From an uncultured SAR86 cluster bacterium (GTDB lineage Bacteria; Pseudomonadota; Gammaproteobacteria; Magnimaribacterales; D2472): 64,000 bases of DNA. The notes under the pieces are model-generated. The model had not been told where the DNA came from and made no database searches. It saw only the letters and a program-made list of their open reading frames with translations. Below, piece after piece: positions 47,981 to 58,060 of this stretch. Where the stretch lies: the NCBI GenBank assembly GCA_902509965.1, contig CABWZP010000003.1, forward strand, positions 1-64,000. Reading direction: 5' to 3'. Numbering within the stretch: the stretch's first letter is position 1; each line of letters opens with the position of its first letter. Both the position numbers and the translations under genes were made by a program.

Positions 47981-48973
47981 GTGAGCCAGAAAAAAAAATC
48001 TTTTACTCTTAAAGAACTTTCAAAAATAATTGATGCTTCAGTTACTGGTGATGAGAATATCATCATCAGTAATATTGCTACTATTGAAGAAGCAAACACT
48101 AAGTCAATTACATTTCTATCAAATAAAAAATATACCAAGTTTTTAAACACCACTCAGGCTGCTGCAGTAATAGTGAATTCTAATATTGAGACCAATTCAT
48201 CTATAAATCTTCTAAAATGTTCTGATCCTTATTTAGCCTATGCTAAGATTTCATCACTATTTATAAATAAAGAGAATAAATTGGAGACACCGTCTATACA
48301 TAAAAGTGCCAACATATCTTCTTCTGCAGAAGTTTCTAAGTTAGCTACTATTTCCGCAAATGTTATTCTCGAAGAGAATGTTGTTATTGAAGAGGGTGTT
48401 TATGTAGGCCCAAACTCTTTTATAGGCGCTAATTGTCATTTAAAGAAGGGAAGTAGCATAAGTGCAAATTGTTCATTAGTCCAAGATGTTATTTTAGGTG
48501 AGCATTCAAGCGTTCACTTTGGATCAGTTTTAGGAAGTGATGGCTTTGGTTATGCCCCATCAAAAAACGGATATCAAAAGATAGAACAATTAGGTAATTT
48601 AATTATCGGAGATAATGTAGAGATTGGTTCAAGTTGCACTATTGACAGGGGTGCTTTAGGGGATACTAAAATCGGCAATGGTGTGAAGTTAGATAATCAA
48701 ATTCATATTGCTCACAATGTCTCTATTGGAGAAAACTCTGCAATAGCAGCTTGCTGCGCCATTGCTGGGTCAACATCAATAGGAAAAAATTTACAAATGG
48801 GCGGGCTTTCAGGAATACTCGGGCATCTATCTATTTGTGATGATGTTTTAATAGGTGCACATACACTTGTGACTAAAAATATAGATAATCCTGGAAATTA
48901 TGTAGGTATAATGCCGACACAAGAACAAAATGATTGGGCTAAATCATCAATTTTTATTAAAAAAAGAGGATAG
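47981..48973 (+). CDS. lpxD: UDP-3-O-acyl-glucosamine N-acyltransferase
   Basis: Third step of lipid A synthesis. 330 residues from a GTG start. An N-terminal uridine-binding domain (FTLKELSKIIDASVTGDE) is followed by a left-handed beta-helix of hexapeptide repeats with GSDGFGYAP and DNQIHIAHNVSIGENSAIA (catalytic His). Position between skp and fabZ is canonical. Confidence 0.97.
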   Translation: MSQKKKSFTLKELSKIIDASVTGDENIIISNIATIEEANTKSITFLSNKKYTKFLNTTQAAAVIVNSNIETNSSINLLKCSDPYLAYAKISSLFINKENKLETPSIHKSANISSSAEVSKLATISANVILEENVVIEEGVYVGPNSFIGANCHLKKGSSISANCSLVQDVILGEHSSVHFGSVLGSDGFGYAPSKNGYQKIEQLGNLIIGDNVEIGSSCTIDRGALGDTKIGNGVKLDNQIHIAHNVSIGENSAIAACCAIAGSTSIGKNLQMGGLSGILGHLSICDDVLIGAHTLVTKNIDNPGNYVGIMPTQEQNDWAKSSIFIKKRG

Positions 48974-48977
48974 TTAT

Positions 48978-49418
48978 ATGTCAGGCATACATGATGATAT
49001 TTTAAAATATCTTCCTCACAGAGATCCCTTTTTATTTGTAGATGAGGTATTAGATATCAATACAGGATCTGACATTCATGCCATTAAGAGGCTTTCAGGA
49101 GAGGAAGATTACTTTCGAGGACATTTCCCAAATAATCCAGTAATGCCTGGTGTAATTATTATTGAAGCCTTAGCACAAGCATCCGGAATATTAGGCTTTC
49201 AAACTATGAATAAAACGCCTGAAGAGGGCTCTATATATGTCTTTGCTGGAGTAGATAAAGTTAGATTTAGAAGAAGAGTTGGTCCAGGAGATGACATACA
49301 CCTATATAGTAAAATTCTAAATGAAAAAAGAGGAATTTGGAAATTTGAATGTAGAGCAGAAGTAGATAATGAAACAGTATGTTCTGCAACCATACTATGC
49401 GCAGATAGAGCCAACTAA
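48978..49418 (+). CDS. fabZ: 3-hydroxyacyl-ACP dehydratase FabZ
   Basis: Dehydration step of fatty-acid elongation, and competitor of LpxA for hydroxyacyl-ACP. The track start (48930) overlaps lpxD; ATG 48978 with AGAGGA upstream gives MSGIHDDILKYLPHRDPFLFVDEVL and is preferred (146 residues). Active-site His in RGHFPNNPVMPG and Glu in IIEALAQASGIL are present. Confidence 0.97.
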   Translation: MSGIHDDILKYLPHRDPFLFVDEVLDINTGSDIHAIKRLSGEEDYFRGHFPNNPVMPGVIIIEALAQASGILGFQTMNKTPEEGSIYVFAGVDKVRFRRRVGPGDDIHLYSKILNEKRGIWKFECRAEVDNETVCSATILCADRAN

Positions 49419-50195
49419 ATGGCAATTCATCCTACATCAATCATTCATGAATCTGCTAAGGTTCATGATTCTGTAGAAATAGGACCCTTTTGTTTTATTG
49501 GTGAAGATGTAGTAATTGACGAAGGCAATATGCTTCTAAGTCATGTAGTAATTAAAGGACCAACAACAATAGGTAAAAATAATAGTTTTTATCAATTTTC
49601 TGTAATTGGCGAAGGCACACCTGATAAAAAATACAAAGGTGAAAAAACAACTTTATCAATTGGCGACAATAATATATTTCGAGAAGGGGTGACTATTCAC
49701 AGAGGAACAATCCAAGACAAATCAACAACAATTATTGGTAGTAATAATTTGTTAATGGCATATTCTCATGTAGCCCATGATTCCGTTTTAGGCAATAATA
49801 ATGTTTTTGCTAACCATGCTGGTATTGCAGGTCATGTTAGCGTTGGCAACTTCGTAACAATAGGCGCTTTAACTACCATTCATCAATTTTGTAAAATAGG
49901 AGATTATTCATTCATAGGCATGAATACATCTATTACCATGGACATACCTGCATATATAAAAGTTGCTGCTGATCCTGCGAGAGTAATTGGCCTTAATACA
50001 GTTGGAATGTCTAGAAATAATTTTTCTGATGATTCAATCACAATAATTAAAAAAGCCTATAAATTAATTTATAGGAAAGGTTTTAAGCTTGAAGATGCAT
50101 TAAAAAAAATAGATAGACTAGAAAAACCAGCTAGACCCGAGCTTCAAGCATTTATTGATTCCATCAAATCCTCAGAAAGAGGCCTCTTAAGGTAA
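49419..50195 (+). CDS. lpxA: UDP-N-acetylglucosamine acyltransferase
   Basis: First step of lipid A synthesis. 258 residues: beta-helix of hexapeptide repeats starting HPTSIIHESAKVHDSVEIGPF, the catalytic His region YSHVAHDSVLGNNNVFANHAGIAGHV, and a helical C-terminus. It starts on the base after the fabZ stop, and lpxB follows without gap. Confidence 0.98.
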   Translation: MAIHPTSIIHESAKVHDSVEIGPFCFIGEDVVIDEGNMLLSHVVIKGPTTIGKNNSFYQFSVIGEGTPDKKYKGEKTTLSIGDNNIFREGVTIHRGTIQDKSTTIIGSNNLLMAYSHVAHDSVLGNNNVFANHAGIAGHVSVGNFVTIGALTTIHQFCKIGDYSFIGMNTSITMDIPAYIKVAADPARVIGLNTVGMSRNNFSDDSITIIKKAYKLIYRKGFKLEDALKKIDRLEKPARPELQAFIDSIKSSERGLLR

Positions 50196-51317
50196 GTGTC
50201 CACTAAGCAAGATATAAAAATAGGCATCGTAATTGGAGAACATTCAGGCGATATACTAGGTTCAAAAATTATTGAATCTCTTAAAAAAGAATTTAATGTT
50301 AGCCTCGTAGGTGTTGGAGGCCCTTTAACTGAAAACCATGGCTTAGAGTCTATTTTTAATTTTAAGGATCTTCATATAATGGGTCTTATAGAACCTATTT
50401 TAAATATACGAAAACTCTTAAAACATAGAAAATTAATTATAAAAACCTTTAAAAAAGAAAAAATTGATTTTTTTATTGGGGTAGATTCTCCAGATTTCAA
50501 TATACCAATCCATAAAGCTTGCAAAAAAGAGGGTTCTATAAAAACTATTCAACTTGTTAGTCCATCTGTTTGGGGTTGGAGGCAAGGAAGATTAAAGAAT
50601 ATTAAAAAGTATATTGATTTAACCTTGTGCCTTTTTAGGTTTGAACATGATTTCTACATTGATCAAAAAATTTCTAGTTTTCTTCTGGGGCATCCATTAT
50701 CTGAAATAGACATCAAAGATAATAATTATGTCCGATCAAAATATAATCTTGATAACAATAAACAGTATCTAGCTATTCTTCCAGGAAGCAGAGCATCTGA
50801 GATATCAAATATGATGCCAACATATATCGCTTTTATGGAAAAGCTTTATACCAATAAATCAGACTTTCATTTTTTAATACCAGCTGCAGATAATTTAATA
50901 AAAGAAAAGATTGAAAGCTTTACTAAAAATAGAGACCTTCCTATCACTATATCAATAGGAGCTGCTAGAGATTTTTTGAGTGTATCTAAATGTTCTATTG
51001 TTACATCAGGAACAGCAACACTAGAGGCCGCCGTTTTAGGTGCGCCGCCAATTATTTGTTATAAAACTAATAACTTCAATTATTTTATTATTTCCAGAAT
51101 GTTGAAAACTAAATTAATAGGATTACCCAATCTATTGCTATCTAAAAAAATATTCCCAGAATTGATCCAGTCTGATTGCACGCCTGAAAATATTTATAAT
51201 TCATTCCAATCAATAATTTATTCTAATAAAATTCAGGATGAAATTGTAAAGGTCAAGAATCATCTTGAAGGAAAAGGTTTTGATGCTGCAGCAAAAGCAA
51301 TCCACCAGACTTCCTAG
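50196..51317 (+). CDS. lpxB: Lipid-A-disaccharide synthase
   Basis: Glycosyltransferase (GT19) that joins UDP-diacylglucosamine and lipid X. 373 residues from GTG, directly after lpxA. Signatures: IGEHSGDILGSKII, QLVSPSVWGWRQGRLKNI, LAILPGSRASEI and TSGTATLEAAVLGAPPIICYK. Confidence 0.97.
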   Translation: MSTKQDIKIGIVIGEHSGDILGSKIIESLKKEFNVSLVGVGGPLTENHGLESIFNFKDLHIMGLIEPILNIRKLLKHRKLIIKTFKKEKIDFFIGVDSPDFNIPIHKACKKEGSIKTIQLVSPSVWGWRQGRLKNIKKYIDLTLCLFRFEHDFYIDQKISSFLLGHPLSEIDIKDNNYVRSKYNLDNNKQYLAILPGSRASEISNMMPTYIAFMEKLYTNKSDFHFLIPAADNLIKEKIESFTKNRDLPITISIGAARDFLSVSKCSIVTSGTATLEAAVLGAPPIICYKTNNFNYFIISRMLKTKLIGLPNLLLSKKIFPELIQSDCTPENIYNSFQSIIYSNKIQDEIVKVKNHLEGKGFDAAAKAIHQTS

Positions 51318-51319
51318 CA

Positions 51320-51862
51320 ATGCTAGTTGCAGGTGTTGATGAGGTAGGTCGAGGTTGTTTAGCAGGCCCAGTTATGGCTGCTGCTGTAATTTTAAAAGAA
51401 CCAATTAGAGGTTTATGCGATTCTAAAAATCTATCTGCTAAAAAAAGAGAAATTCTTGCAGAAGAAATAAAACTAAAATCTTACTATGCATATGGCATAG
51501 CAACCCCTCAAGAAATTGATAGAATTAATATTCTTCAGGCATCTTTGCTAGCTATGAAAAGAGCCATCATCAAGTTATCAGTTAAACCTCAGAGAATTTT
51601 AATAGATGGCTTGCATAAACCAGACATTAATTTTGATATGGAGGCTATAATTAAAGGAGACTCATTTGTTGATGAGATTAGTGCCGCTTCTATAATAGCT
51701 AAAGTTAAGAGAGATAAATATATGACAAAAATTGATGCAAAATATCCAGGCTATTGCTTCAAAGAACATAAAGGATATGGAACTAAATTGCATTTTAAAA
51801 TGCTAAAAGAAATTGGTGCTTCTGACATACACAGAATCACATTTAAAGGGGTCATTTCTTGA
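51320..51862 (+). CDS. rnhB: Ribonuclease HII
   Basis: Nicks RNA in RNA-DNA hybrids and removes misinserted ribonucleotides. 180 residues: VAGVDEVGRGCLAGPVMAAAVIL (the DEG motif with two catalytic acids), LIDGLHKP and AASIIAKVKRDKYM (further acids). The stop overlaps the dnaE TTG start. Confidence 0.97.
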   Translation: MLVAGVDEVGRGCLAGPVMAAAVILKEPIRGLCDSKNLSAKKREILAEEIKLKSYYAYGIATPQEIDRINILQASLLAMKRAIIKLSVKPQRILIDGLHKPDINFDMEAIIKGDSFVDEISAASIIAKVKRDKYMTKIDAKYPGYCFKEHKGYGTKLHFKMLKEIGASDIHRITFKGVIS

Positions 51863-54800
51863 TAGAATCTTTTTCACATCTAAGGATTGCCTCTGAATAT
51901 AGTATTTCACATGGCTTAATAACAATTGATCAAATTGTTGATCAGGCTGCAAAAAATAATATGCCCTCGGTAGCATTAACAGATCATCTTAATATGTTTG
52001 GGCTCGTGAAGTTTTTTCTCAAAGCAGAAAAGAAAGGTATTAAACCAATTTCTGGTTCATCTATTAAAGTTTTATTTGAAGGAGAAGACTTTGCTCATGA
52101 ATTACTGTGTCTTGCCAAGAACAACAATGGACATAAAAACCTAATGAAGGCTTTATCTCAATCACACAGTAATACTAATTTCTCAACTCCAATAATAACT
52201 TTTGAGGAGCTATGTTCTTTTAAAAAAGATATTAAAGTTATTTCAGGGGGAAAATCTAGCCATATCTTTGATTTATTAAAAAGAGGAAAAGTTGAAGATA
52301 CAAATTCTAAACTTAAATTATTTCAGAGTGTTTTCGATGAAGATTTTATTCTAGAAGTTCAAAAAACTAACAGACCAGATGAATTGGATTATATTGAAAA
52401 AGTTTTACCATTAGCGTCATCAAATGGCATCCCTGTTATAGCAACAAATGATGTAATTTTTTCAAATAAAGAGGATTATGATATCCATGAGACTAAAGTT
52501 TGTATTAATACTGGAAAAACATTAAATGATCCAAATAGAGAAAAGAATTTTTCTGATGAACAGTTTTTTAAGTCTCAGCAACAAATGTTTGACTTGTTTA
52601 AAGATAATGAAGAATTTTTGTCAAATACTACAGAAATTGCAAAGCAGTGCAATGTTTCATTTGAATCAAAAGGATATTTCTTACCTGAATATCCAGTACC
52701 AAAAAATCATGATTTTAATAGTTACCTAAAAGATCTTTCTTTTAAAAATTTAGACAAAATAACTACTATTTTTTCTGAAGCTAAGAAAAATCTTTACAAA
52801 GAAAGACTTGATTATGAGCTCACCCAAATTAGTTCAATGGGCTTCTCAAGCTATTTCCTAATAGTTTATGATTTTATAGAGTGGTCAAAAAATAACGAAG
52901 TTCCAGTAGGCCCCGGAAGAGGTTCAGGGGCTGGCTCTTTAGTTGCATATGCTTTAGGAATAACAGCACTTGATCCAATAGAACATGGCCTACTTTTTGA
53001 ACGCTTTCTGAATCCAGAAAGAATCTCTATGCCAGATTTTGATATAGACTTTTGTACAGAAAAAAGAGATTCAGTAATTGAGTATGTTAGCTCTAAATAT
53101 GGCTCTGAGGCTGTATCTCAAATAGTAACATTTGGCACTATGGCAGCAAGAGCTGTAGTTAAAGATGTTACAAGAGCACTTGGTAAGCCATACGGTTTAG
53201 GTGAAAGAATTTCAAAAATGATACCTTTTGTTCCTGGCATGACATTAGATAGAGCTATCAAAGAACAACCTATATTTAAACAAGCCATTAAAGATGATCC
53301 TGAAGTCTCTGAAGTTTTAGATCTAGCATTTAAGCTTGAGGGTATTGCAAGGAATGTTGGAAAGCATGCTGGTGGTATTGTAATTGCACCAGGGGCTTTA
53401 TCTGATTTTTGCCCTACATACCTTGATAGGCAGTCTTCAGCATTAATGACTCAATATGATAAAGATGACGTAGAAAAGATAGGCCTAGTGAAATTTGATT
53501 TTCTAGGTTTACGAACTCTGACAGTAATTGATTGGGCAACTAAATCAATAAATAATTTTTTAGATCATCAAAACAAACAACCGTTAGATTTAAATTCAAT
53601 TAAATTAGATGATCCTAAAGTTTTTGAACTGTTATCATCTGGAAAAACGATGGCTGTATTTCAACTAGAGTCCTCTGGAATGAGGGACTTAATTAAAAGA
53701 CTTAAACCGACAAAATTTGAAGAAATTACAGCATTACTTGCTTTATATAGACCTGGCCCTTTAGATTCTGGAATGCATGATCAATTTGTTGATAGAAAGC
53801 ATGGGAAATTGCCAGTTACTTACCCGCATGAAATGCTTGAACCAGTATTGTCAGAGACTTATGGAGTTATTTTATACCAGGAACAAGTTATGCAAGCTGC
53901 TCAAGTTTTAGCAGGATTTTCTTTAGGCCAAGCTGATATCTTAAGAAGAGCAATGGGAAAAAAAGATGTTGCTGAAATGGAAAAACAAAGAGAAATATTT
54001 GTAGAAGGTTGTAACAAAAAAGATATTAAAAAAGCAACAGCTGAAAAAATATTTGATCTAATTGAAAAATTTGCTGGTTACGGATTCAATAAATCACATT
54101 CTGCAGCATATGCACTTCTTTCATACCAAACTGCTTATCTTAAAACTTATTTTCCTGAACATTTTATGGCAGCTGTTCTTTCAACTGAATTAGGAAATAC
54201 TGATAAGATCTACGCTCTCACAGAAGAATGCAAAAAACTAGGCATCACAGTCCTGAAACCAAATATCCTAACTAGCCAAAGGAAGTTTGTTGTTAATAAA
54301 AATAATGAAATTGAGTATGGCTTAGGTGGAATAAAAGGAGTTGCCGATTCTTTCATAACACATGTAAGTAAAGTAAGAAAATCTCATAAATTTAAAGATT
54401 TGTGGGACTTCACAAGGAACATAGACATAAAACTAGGAGGAAAAAAATCCCTTGAAGCTTTATCTTTTGCAGGCGCTTTCGACTCAATTGCACCTACAAG
54501 AAGTATAGCAATTGCATGTATCAGCGACATGTTACAAGATGGCGGAAAAGCTATTACATCTTCAGCAAATTCAGGAGACTTATTTTCAGAAATTGATATT
54601 GATTTTAATCCTTATGAAAAATACACAAACACTGAAGATTTAAATTTAGTTGATAAGTTGAACCTAGAAAAAAAATCTCTTGGATATTATTTATCTGGAC
54701 ATCCTGTTAGAGCAATAAAAGAAAATATCACCCCATTAAGATCACATGAAATAAGCTCTTTAAAAATAGATACAAAAAAAGCTCGTTTAGTTTGCTTGAT

Positions 54801-55302
54801 TAATTCTGTAAGGCAAATAAAAGATAATAGAAATAAACCCCTAACTTTTATTAACTTTGATGATGGAACAGGCGCAATGGATGGAATAATAACCAGTGAT
54901 GTTTTGGAGAATTGTCACTCTATTTTAAAAGAAAGTTCAATCTTGGTTTTAAAAGGAGCTATTGAGATTGATGATTATAGATCTAAAGAGTTTGGTGAAA
55001 CTATGTTTAGAATGAGGCTTAAAGAAGTTAGCATGATTGAGGATGAGCTATTATTACGAATTAACTCAATAATTATTAGTGCTGACAATAGCTCTAAAGA
55101 GTCTCTAGAAAAACTAACAAAGAATCTTTCAAGTGTTCCAAAAGAAGTTTGGGGCAGTGGTAATTGTTCTATTAAGTTAAAAGTGTTTAATCAAGAGTCT
55201 GAAGCCATAATAGAACTTGGAGAAGACTATCTTCTAAAACCTTCACAAGAAAACTTAAATATATTAAGAGGAATATTTGGAAGTAATTCTATTAAAATAT
55301 AA
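51859..55302 (+). CDS. dnaE: DNA polymerase III alpha subunit
   Basis: Replicative polymerase. 1147 residues from a TTG start overlapping the rnhB stop (TTGA); HLRIASEYSISHGL is the normal N-terminus. PHP domain, then the palm with GPGRGSGAGSLVAYALGIT, the catalytic PDFDIDFC and KFDFLGLRTLTVID, GKHAGGIVIAPG, the LARGE helix-hairpin-helix part, and the OB fold with FINFDDGTGAMDG. Standard position rnhB-dnaE-accA. An intact full-length gene with no frame break. Confidence 0.99.
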   Translation: MIESFSHLRIASEYSISHGLITIDQIVDQAAKNNMPSVALTDHLNMFGLVKFFLKAEKKGIKPISGSSIKVLFEGEDFAHELLCLAKNNNGHKNLMKALSQSHSNTNFSTPIITFEELCSFKKDIKVISGGKSSHIFDLLKRGKVEDTNSKLKLFQSVFDEDFILEVQKTNRPDELDYIEKVLPLASSNGIPVIATNDVIFSNKEDYDIHETKVCINTGKTLNDPNREKNFSDEQFFKSQQQMFDLFKDNEEFLSNTTEIAKQCNVSFESKGYFLPEYPVPKNHDFNSYLKDLSFKNLDKITTIFSEAKKNLYKERLDYELTQISSMGFSSYFLIVYDFIEWSKNNEVPVGPGRGSGAGSLVAYALGITALDPIEHGLLFERFLNPERISMPDFDIDFCTEKRDSVIEYVSSKYGSEAVSQIVTFGTMAARAVVKDVTRALGKPYGLGERISKMIPFVPGMTLDRAIKEQPIFKQAIKDDPEVSEVLDLAFKLEGIARNVGKHAGGIVIAPGALSDFCPTYLDRQSSALMTQYDKDDVEKIGLVKFDFLGLRTLTVIDWATKSINNFLDHQNKQPLDLNSIKLDDPKVFELLSSGKTMAVFQLESSGMRDLIKRLKPTKFEEITALLALYRPGPLDSGMHDQFVDRKHGKLPVTYPHEMLEPVLSETYGVILYQEQVMQAAQVLAGFSLGQADILRRAMGKKDVAEMEKQREIFVEGCNKKDIKKATAEKIFDLIEKFAGYGFNKSHSAAYALLSYQTAYLKTYFPEHFMAAVLSTELGNTDKIYALTEECKKLGITVLKPNILTSQRKFVVNKNNEIEYGLGGIKGVADSFITHVSKVRKSHKFKDLWDFTRNIDIKLGGKKSLEALSFAGAFDSIAPTRSIAIACISDMLQDGGKAITSSANSGDLFSEIDIDFNPYEKYTNTEDLNLVDKLNLEKKSLGYYLSGHPVRAIKENITPLRSHEISSLKIDTKKARLVCLINSVRQIKDNRNKPLTFINFDDGTGAMDGIITSDVLENCHSILKESSILVLKGAIEIDDYRSKEFGETMFRMRLKEVSMIEDELLLRINSIIISADNSSKESLEKLTKNLSSVPKEVWGSGNCSIKLKVFNQESEAIIELGEDYLLKPSQENLNILRGIFGSNSIKI

Positions 55303-55305
55303 TCT

Positions 55306-56250
55306 ATGAATAATTCATTTCTTGATTTCGAAAAACCTATTGCAGATATACACGATAAGATTCAAGCCTTGAGAGAAATTGTTAATGAAAGCCCGGAATT
55401 ACTTCCTCAGATTGCTAAATTAGAAGAAGAGGAAAAGTTAATTACCAAAAAAATCTATTCCAAGCTTTCGATATGGCAAACTGTTCAGGTTGCTAGGCAC
55501 CCAAAAAGACCACATACAAGTGATTACATTCATCGAATATTTTCAGATTTTGATGAATTGCATGGAGATAGAATGTTTGGGGATGATTCATCTCTTATAG
55601 GAGGAATTGGATACCTTGATAAAAAACCAGTTGTTATTATTGGTCATGAAAAGGGAAGAGATACTGAAGAAAAAGTTAAAAGGAATTTTGGAATGCCTCA
55701 GCCAGAGGGCTACAGAAAAGCAAAAAGATTAATGGAATTAGCTGAACACTTCTCTTTGCCATTAGTAACATTTATTGATACATCTGGTGCATATCCTGGT
55801 ATAGAGGGAGAAGAAAGAGGTCAAAGTGAGGCTATAGCTAAAAATCTTGCTTTAATGTCTGAATTAAAAACACCAATCATTGTAGTTGTTACTGGTGAAG
55901 GTGGTTCTGGAGGAGCTCTGGCATTAGGCGTAGGAGATCACGTCTCCATGCTTGAGTATGCAACTTATTCAGTTGCTTCACCTGAGGCATGTTCATCTAT
56001 AGTATGGCGAACTTCAGAGCATGCTGCTGAGGCTGCCGAGGCTATGAAAGTAAATGCAAAAGAATTAATAAAAATCAGAGTAATTGATGAAATTATAAAT
56101 GAACCATCTGGAGGAGCGCACAGAAACTATGACGCAATGGCTGCTTCTATAAAATCATCATTAATTAGTAATCTTCAAAAATATAGTTCTTTGAATATAG
56201 ATGATCTTTTGGATAAACGTTATCAAAGATTATTAAATATTGGAAAATAA
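55306..56250 (+). CDS. accA: Acetyl-CoA carboxylase carboxyltransferase alpha subunit
   Basis: With AccD, transfers CO2 from biotin to acetyl-CoA. 314 residues: N-terminal LDFEKPIADIHDKIQALRE, HPKRPHTSDYIHRIFSDFDELHGDR, TFIDTSGAYPGIEGEERGQSEAIA and TGEGGSGGALALGVGD. Followed by tilS, overlapping if its first TTG is used. Confidence 0.98.
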   Translation: MNNSFLDFEKPIADIHDKIQALREIVNESPELLPQIAKLEEEEKLITKKIYSKLSIWQTVQVARHPKRPHTSDYIHRIFSDFDELHGDRMFGDDSSLIGGIGYLDKKPVVIIGHEKGRDTEEKVKRNFGMPQPEGYRKAKRLMELAEHFSLPLVTFIDTSGAYPGIEGEERGQSEAIAKNLALMSELKTPIIVVVTGEGGSGGALALGVGDHVSMLEYATYSVASPEACSSIVWRTSEHAAEAAEAMKVNAKELIKIRVIDEIINEPSGGAHRNYDAMAASIKSSLISNLQKYSSLNIDDLLDKRYQRLLNIGK

Positions 56251-57247
56251 ATTGGTTGATTTAGAAGTAATTTCCAATTTTATAAATAAAAAAAATTGTG
56301 TTTATGTAGCTTTCAGTGGAGGAGTAGATTCAACAGCATTATTGTATGCATGCTCGTTACTTAAAAAAAATGGAGAGCTAGATAATCTTAAAGCAATTCA
56401 TATAAATCATAATTTATCTGTAAATGCACAAATATGGGAAAACCATTGTAAAAAAATTTGTAAAAAATTAGATATTGAATTGATCATAGAAAATATAATC
56501 ATCAAGACTAATAAAGATGGTCTCGAGGCTGCTGCAAGAAAGGGCAGGTATGATGTATTTTCTAAGATTATTAAAAGAGATGAGCAATTATTGCTTGCAC
56601 ATCATGCTGATGATGTAGCTGAAACAATATTATTCAGGTTATTTAGAGGTACTGGATTTGACGGTTTACAAGGCCCAAAACCAAAACGAAAGATTGGAGA
56701 GGGTAATTTAATTAGACCTTTACTAAAATTTTCAAAAATAGATCTCCTGGATTTTATTAAAAAAAATAAAGTGAGTTATATTGAGGATGAATCAAACAAA
56801 GAGTCAAATCAGGATAGAAACTACATTAGAAATACTATCATGCCCTTAGTAAACAAAAGATGGAAAGACTCTGAAAAAAGAATTCAACTTACTTCAGAGA
56901 TTGTTCAAGAAAAACAAGAAATATTTAATAATTTATTTGTGGAAAAATTTTCTAAAATTATCATTAATAACCTTATTCCAATAAAAGAATTAAAGGGTTT
57001 AAAAGAAAATGAAGCTAAAGAACTTCTAAGATACTTAATTAAAATCAATAATATTGCTATGCCTAGTAAAAAGGTCTTAGATGAAATTATGAAGACTTTT
57101 TATAAATCAAATCCATCTAAATTGGCTATAGTAAAGTGGTCAAGGTCAGATAAAGAGCAAAAAGGTGGAGTCATAAGTTTTGAGCAAGATTTTATTGAAA
57201 TAGATGGCATCGAATATTCTGGTGTAATTAGAATTTACCAGAGATAA
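56240..57247 (+). CDS. tilS: tRNA(Ile)-lysidine synthase, short form
   Basis: Converts C34 of the CAU anticodon of tRNA-Ile to lysidine so that it reads AUA, an important codon in this AT-rich genome. 335 residues versus about 430 in E. coli. The PP-loop AFSGGVDSTALLYA, HHADDVAETILFRLFRGTGFDGLQG and DRNYIRNTIMPLV are intact; the C-terminal domain is much reduced. The start is TTG at 56240 (overlapping accA) or TTG at 56252; neither has a clear Shine-Dalgarno. Confidence 0.93.
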   Translation: MENKLVDLEVISNFINKKNCVYVAFSGGVDSTALLYACSLLKKNGELDNLKAIHINHNLSVNAQIWENHCKKICKKLDIELIIENIIIKTNKDGLEAAARKGRYDVFSKIIKRDEQLLLAHHADDVAETILFRLFRGTGFDGLQGPKPKRKIGEGNLIRPLLKFSKIDLLDFIKKNKVSYIEDESNKESNQDRNYIRNTIMPLVNKRWKDSEKRIQLTSEIVQEKQEIFNNLFVEKFSKIIINNLIPIKELKGLKENEAKELLRYLIKINNIAMPSKKVLDEIMKTFYKSNPSKLAIVKWSRSDKEQKGGVISFEQDFIEIDGIEYSGVIRIYQR

Positions 57248-57262
57248 ACATTTACATATAAT
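57234..57262 (+). promoter_or_regulatory. Sigma-70 promoter for the downstream crotonase gene
   Basis: TTTACC (57234-57239, inside the tilS end), 17-bp spacer, perfect TATAAT (57257-57262), 24 nt before the ATG at 57287. The short gap after tilS and a GGAAAG ribosome-binding site fit a separate transcript. Confidence 0.5.
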
Positions 57263-57286
57263 AATTTGTAAAAATTAGGAAAGAGT

Positions 57287-58060
57287 ATGGACTTTGAAAC
57301 AATTAAATTAAAAAAAATTAATCGAATAGGCACTATTACCTTAAACAGACCCAAGGTATTAAATGCTTTCAATGAACAGCTTGTATGGGATTTGCAAGAA
57401 GCCACCAGGAATCTTAGAGAGGATGATGATGTTAGAGTTGTAATTATAACTGGAGCTGGCAAAGGCTTTACTGCCGGAGCAGACTTAACTGAAAGAACAT
57501 CAACATGGACTAGCACTAAAGATTCTCTAAATAGAGGATTCTTACCAACTTTTAAAAACATAATTGAGATGCCAAAACCAGTAATAGGATCAATTAATGG
57601 CCCTGCAGCAGGTATTGGCGCTGCAATTGCAATGGCATGTGACTTAAGAATTATGTCTGATGATGCATATATTTTATCTGTCTTTAGCAATATTGCCATC
57701 GTTCCGGATGGAGGTCTTTCATGGCTATTAACCCGATATTTGGGATATACAAAAGCTTTTGAATATGCAATTGAAGCTAAAAAAATAATGGCAGAAGAAT
57801 GCATTCATTTTGGAATTGCAAATAAAAAAGTTCCACTAGAAGATTTAGAATCAGAAACAATTATTTGGGCGGAAAGACTCGCTAAAAGATCTCCTCAATC
57901 TTTATCAAATACTAAGAAAATTATGAGAAATGCTCTAGAAAAATCATATTTAGAAACTTATGCAGAAGAGGCTGAGATCCAGAATGAGATTTTTGGTAAT
58001 GAGCAAAATAGAGAAGCTATAAAAGCTTTCTTTGAAAAAAGAGAGCCAAACTTTGATTAA
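57287..58060 (+). CDS. Enoyl-CoA hydratase/isomerase family protein
   Basis: Second crotonase in the window, 257 residues. LNRPKVLNAFNEQL, the oxyanion-hole block GKGFTAGADLTERT, GSINGPAAGIGAAIAMACDLRIM and FSNIAIVPDGGLSWLLTRYLGY are typical. The Asp in VPDGG is at a position where hydratases carry Glu, as in PaaG-type isomerases, so isomerase is as likely as hydratase. Its stop interlocks with the convergent leuA stop in TTAA. Confidence 0.85.
   Translation: MDFETIKLKKINRIGTITLNRPKVLNAFNEQLVWDLQEATRNLREDDDVRVVIITGAGKGFTAGADLTERTSTWTSTKDSLNRGFLPTFKNIIEMPKPVIGSINGPAAGIGAAIAMACDLRIMSDDAYILSVFSNIAIVPDGGLSWLLTRYLGYTKAFEYAIEAKKIMAEECIHFGIANKKVPLEDLESETIIWAERLAKRSPQSLSNTKKIMRNALEKSYLETYAEEAEIQNEIFGNEQNREAIKAFFEKREPNFD

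Noticed and set aside
57235-57804. 189-residue minus-strand ORF over the second crotonase
   Set aside because: Shadow of a convincing crotonase gene with its own promoter and ribosome-binding site.
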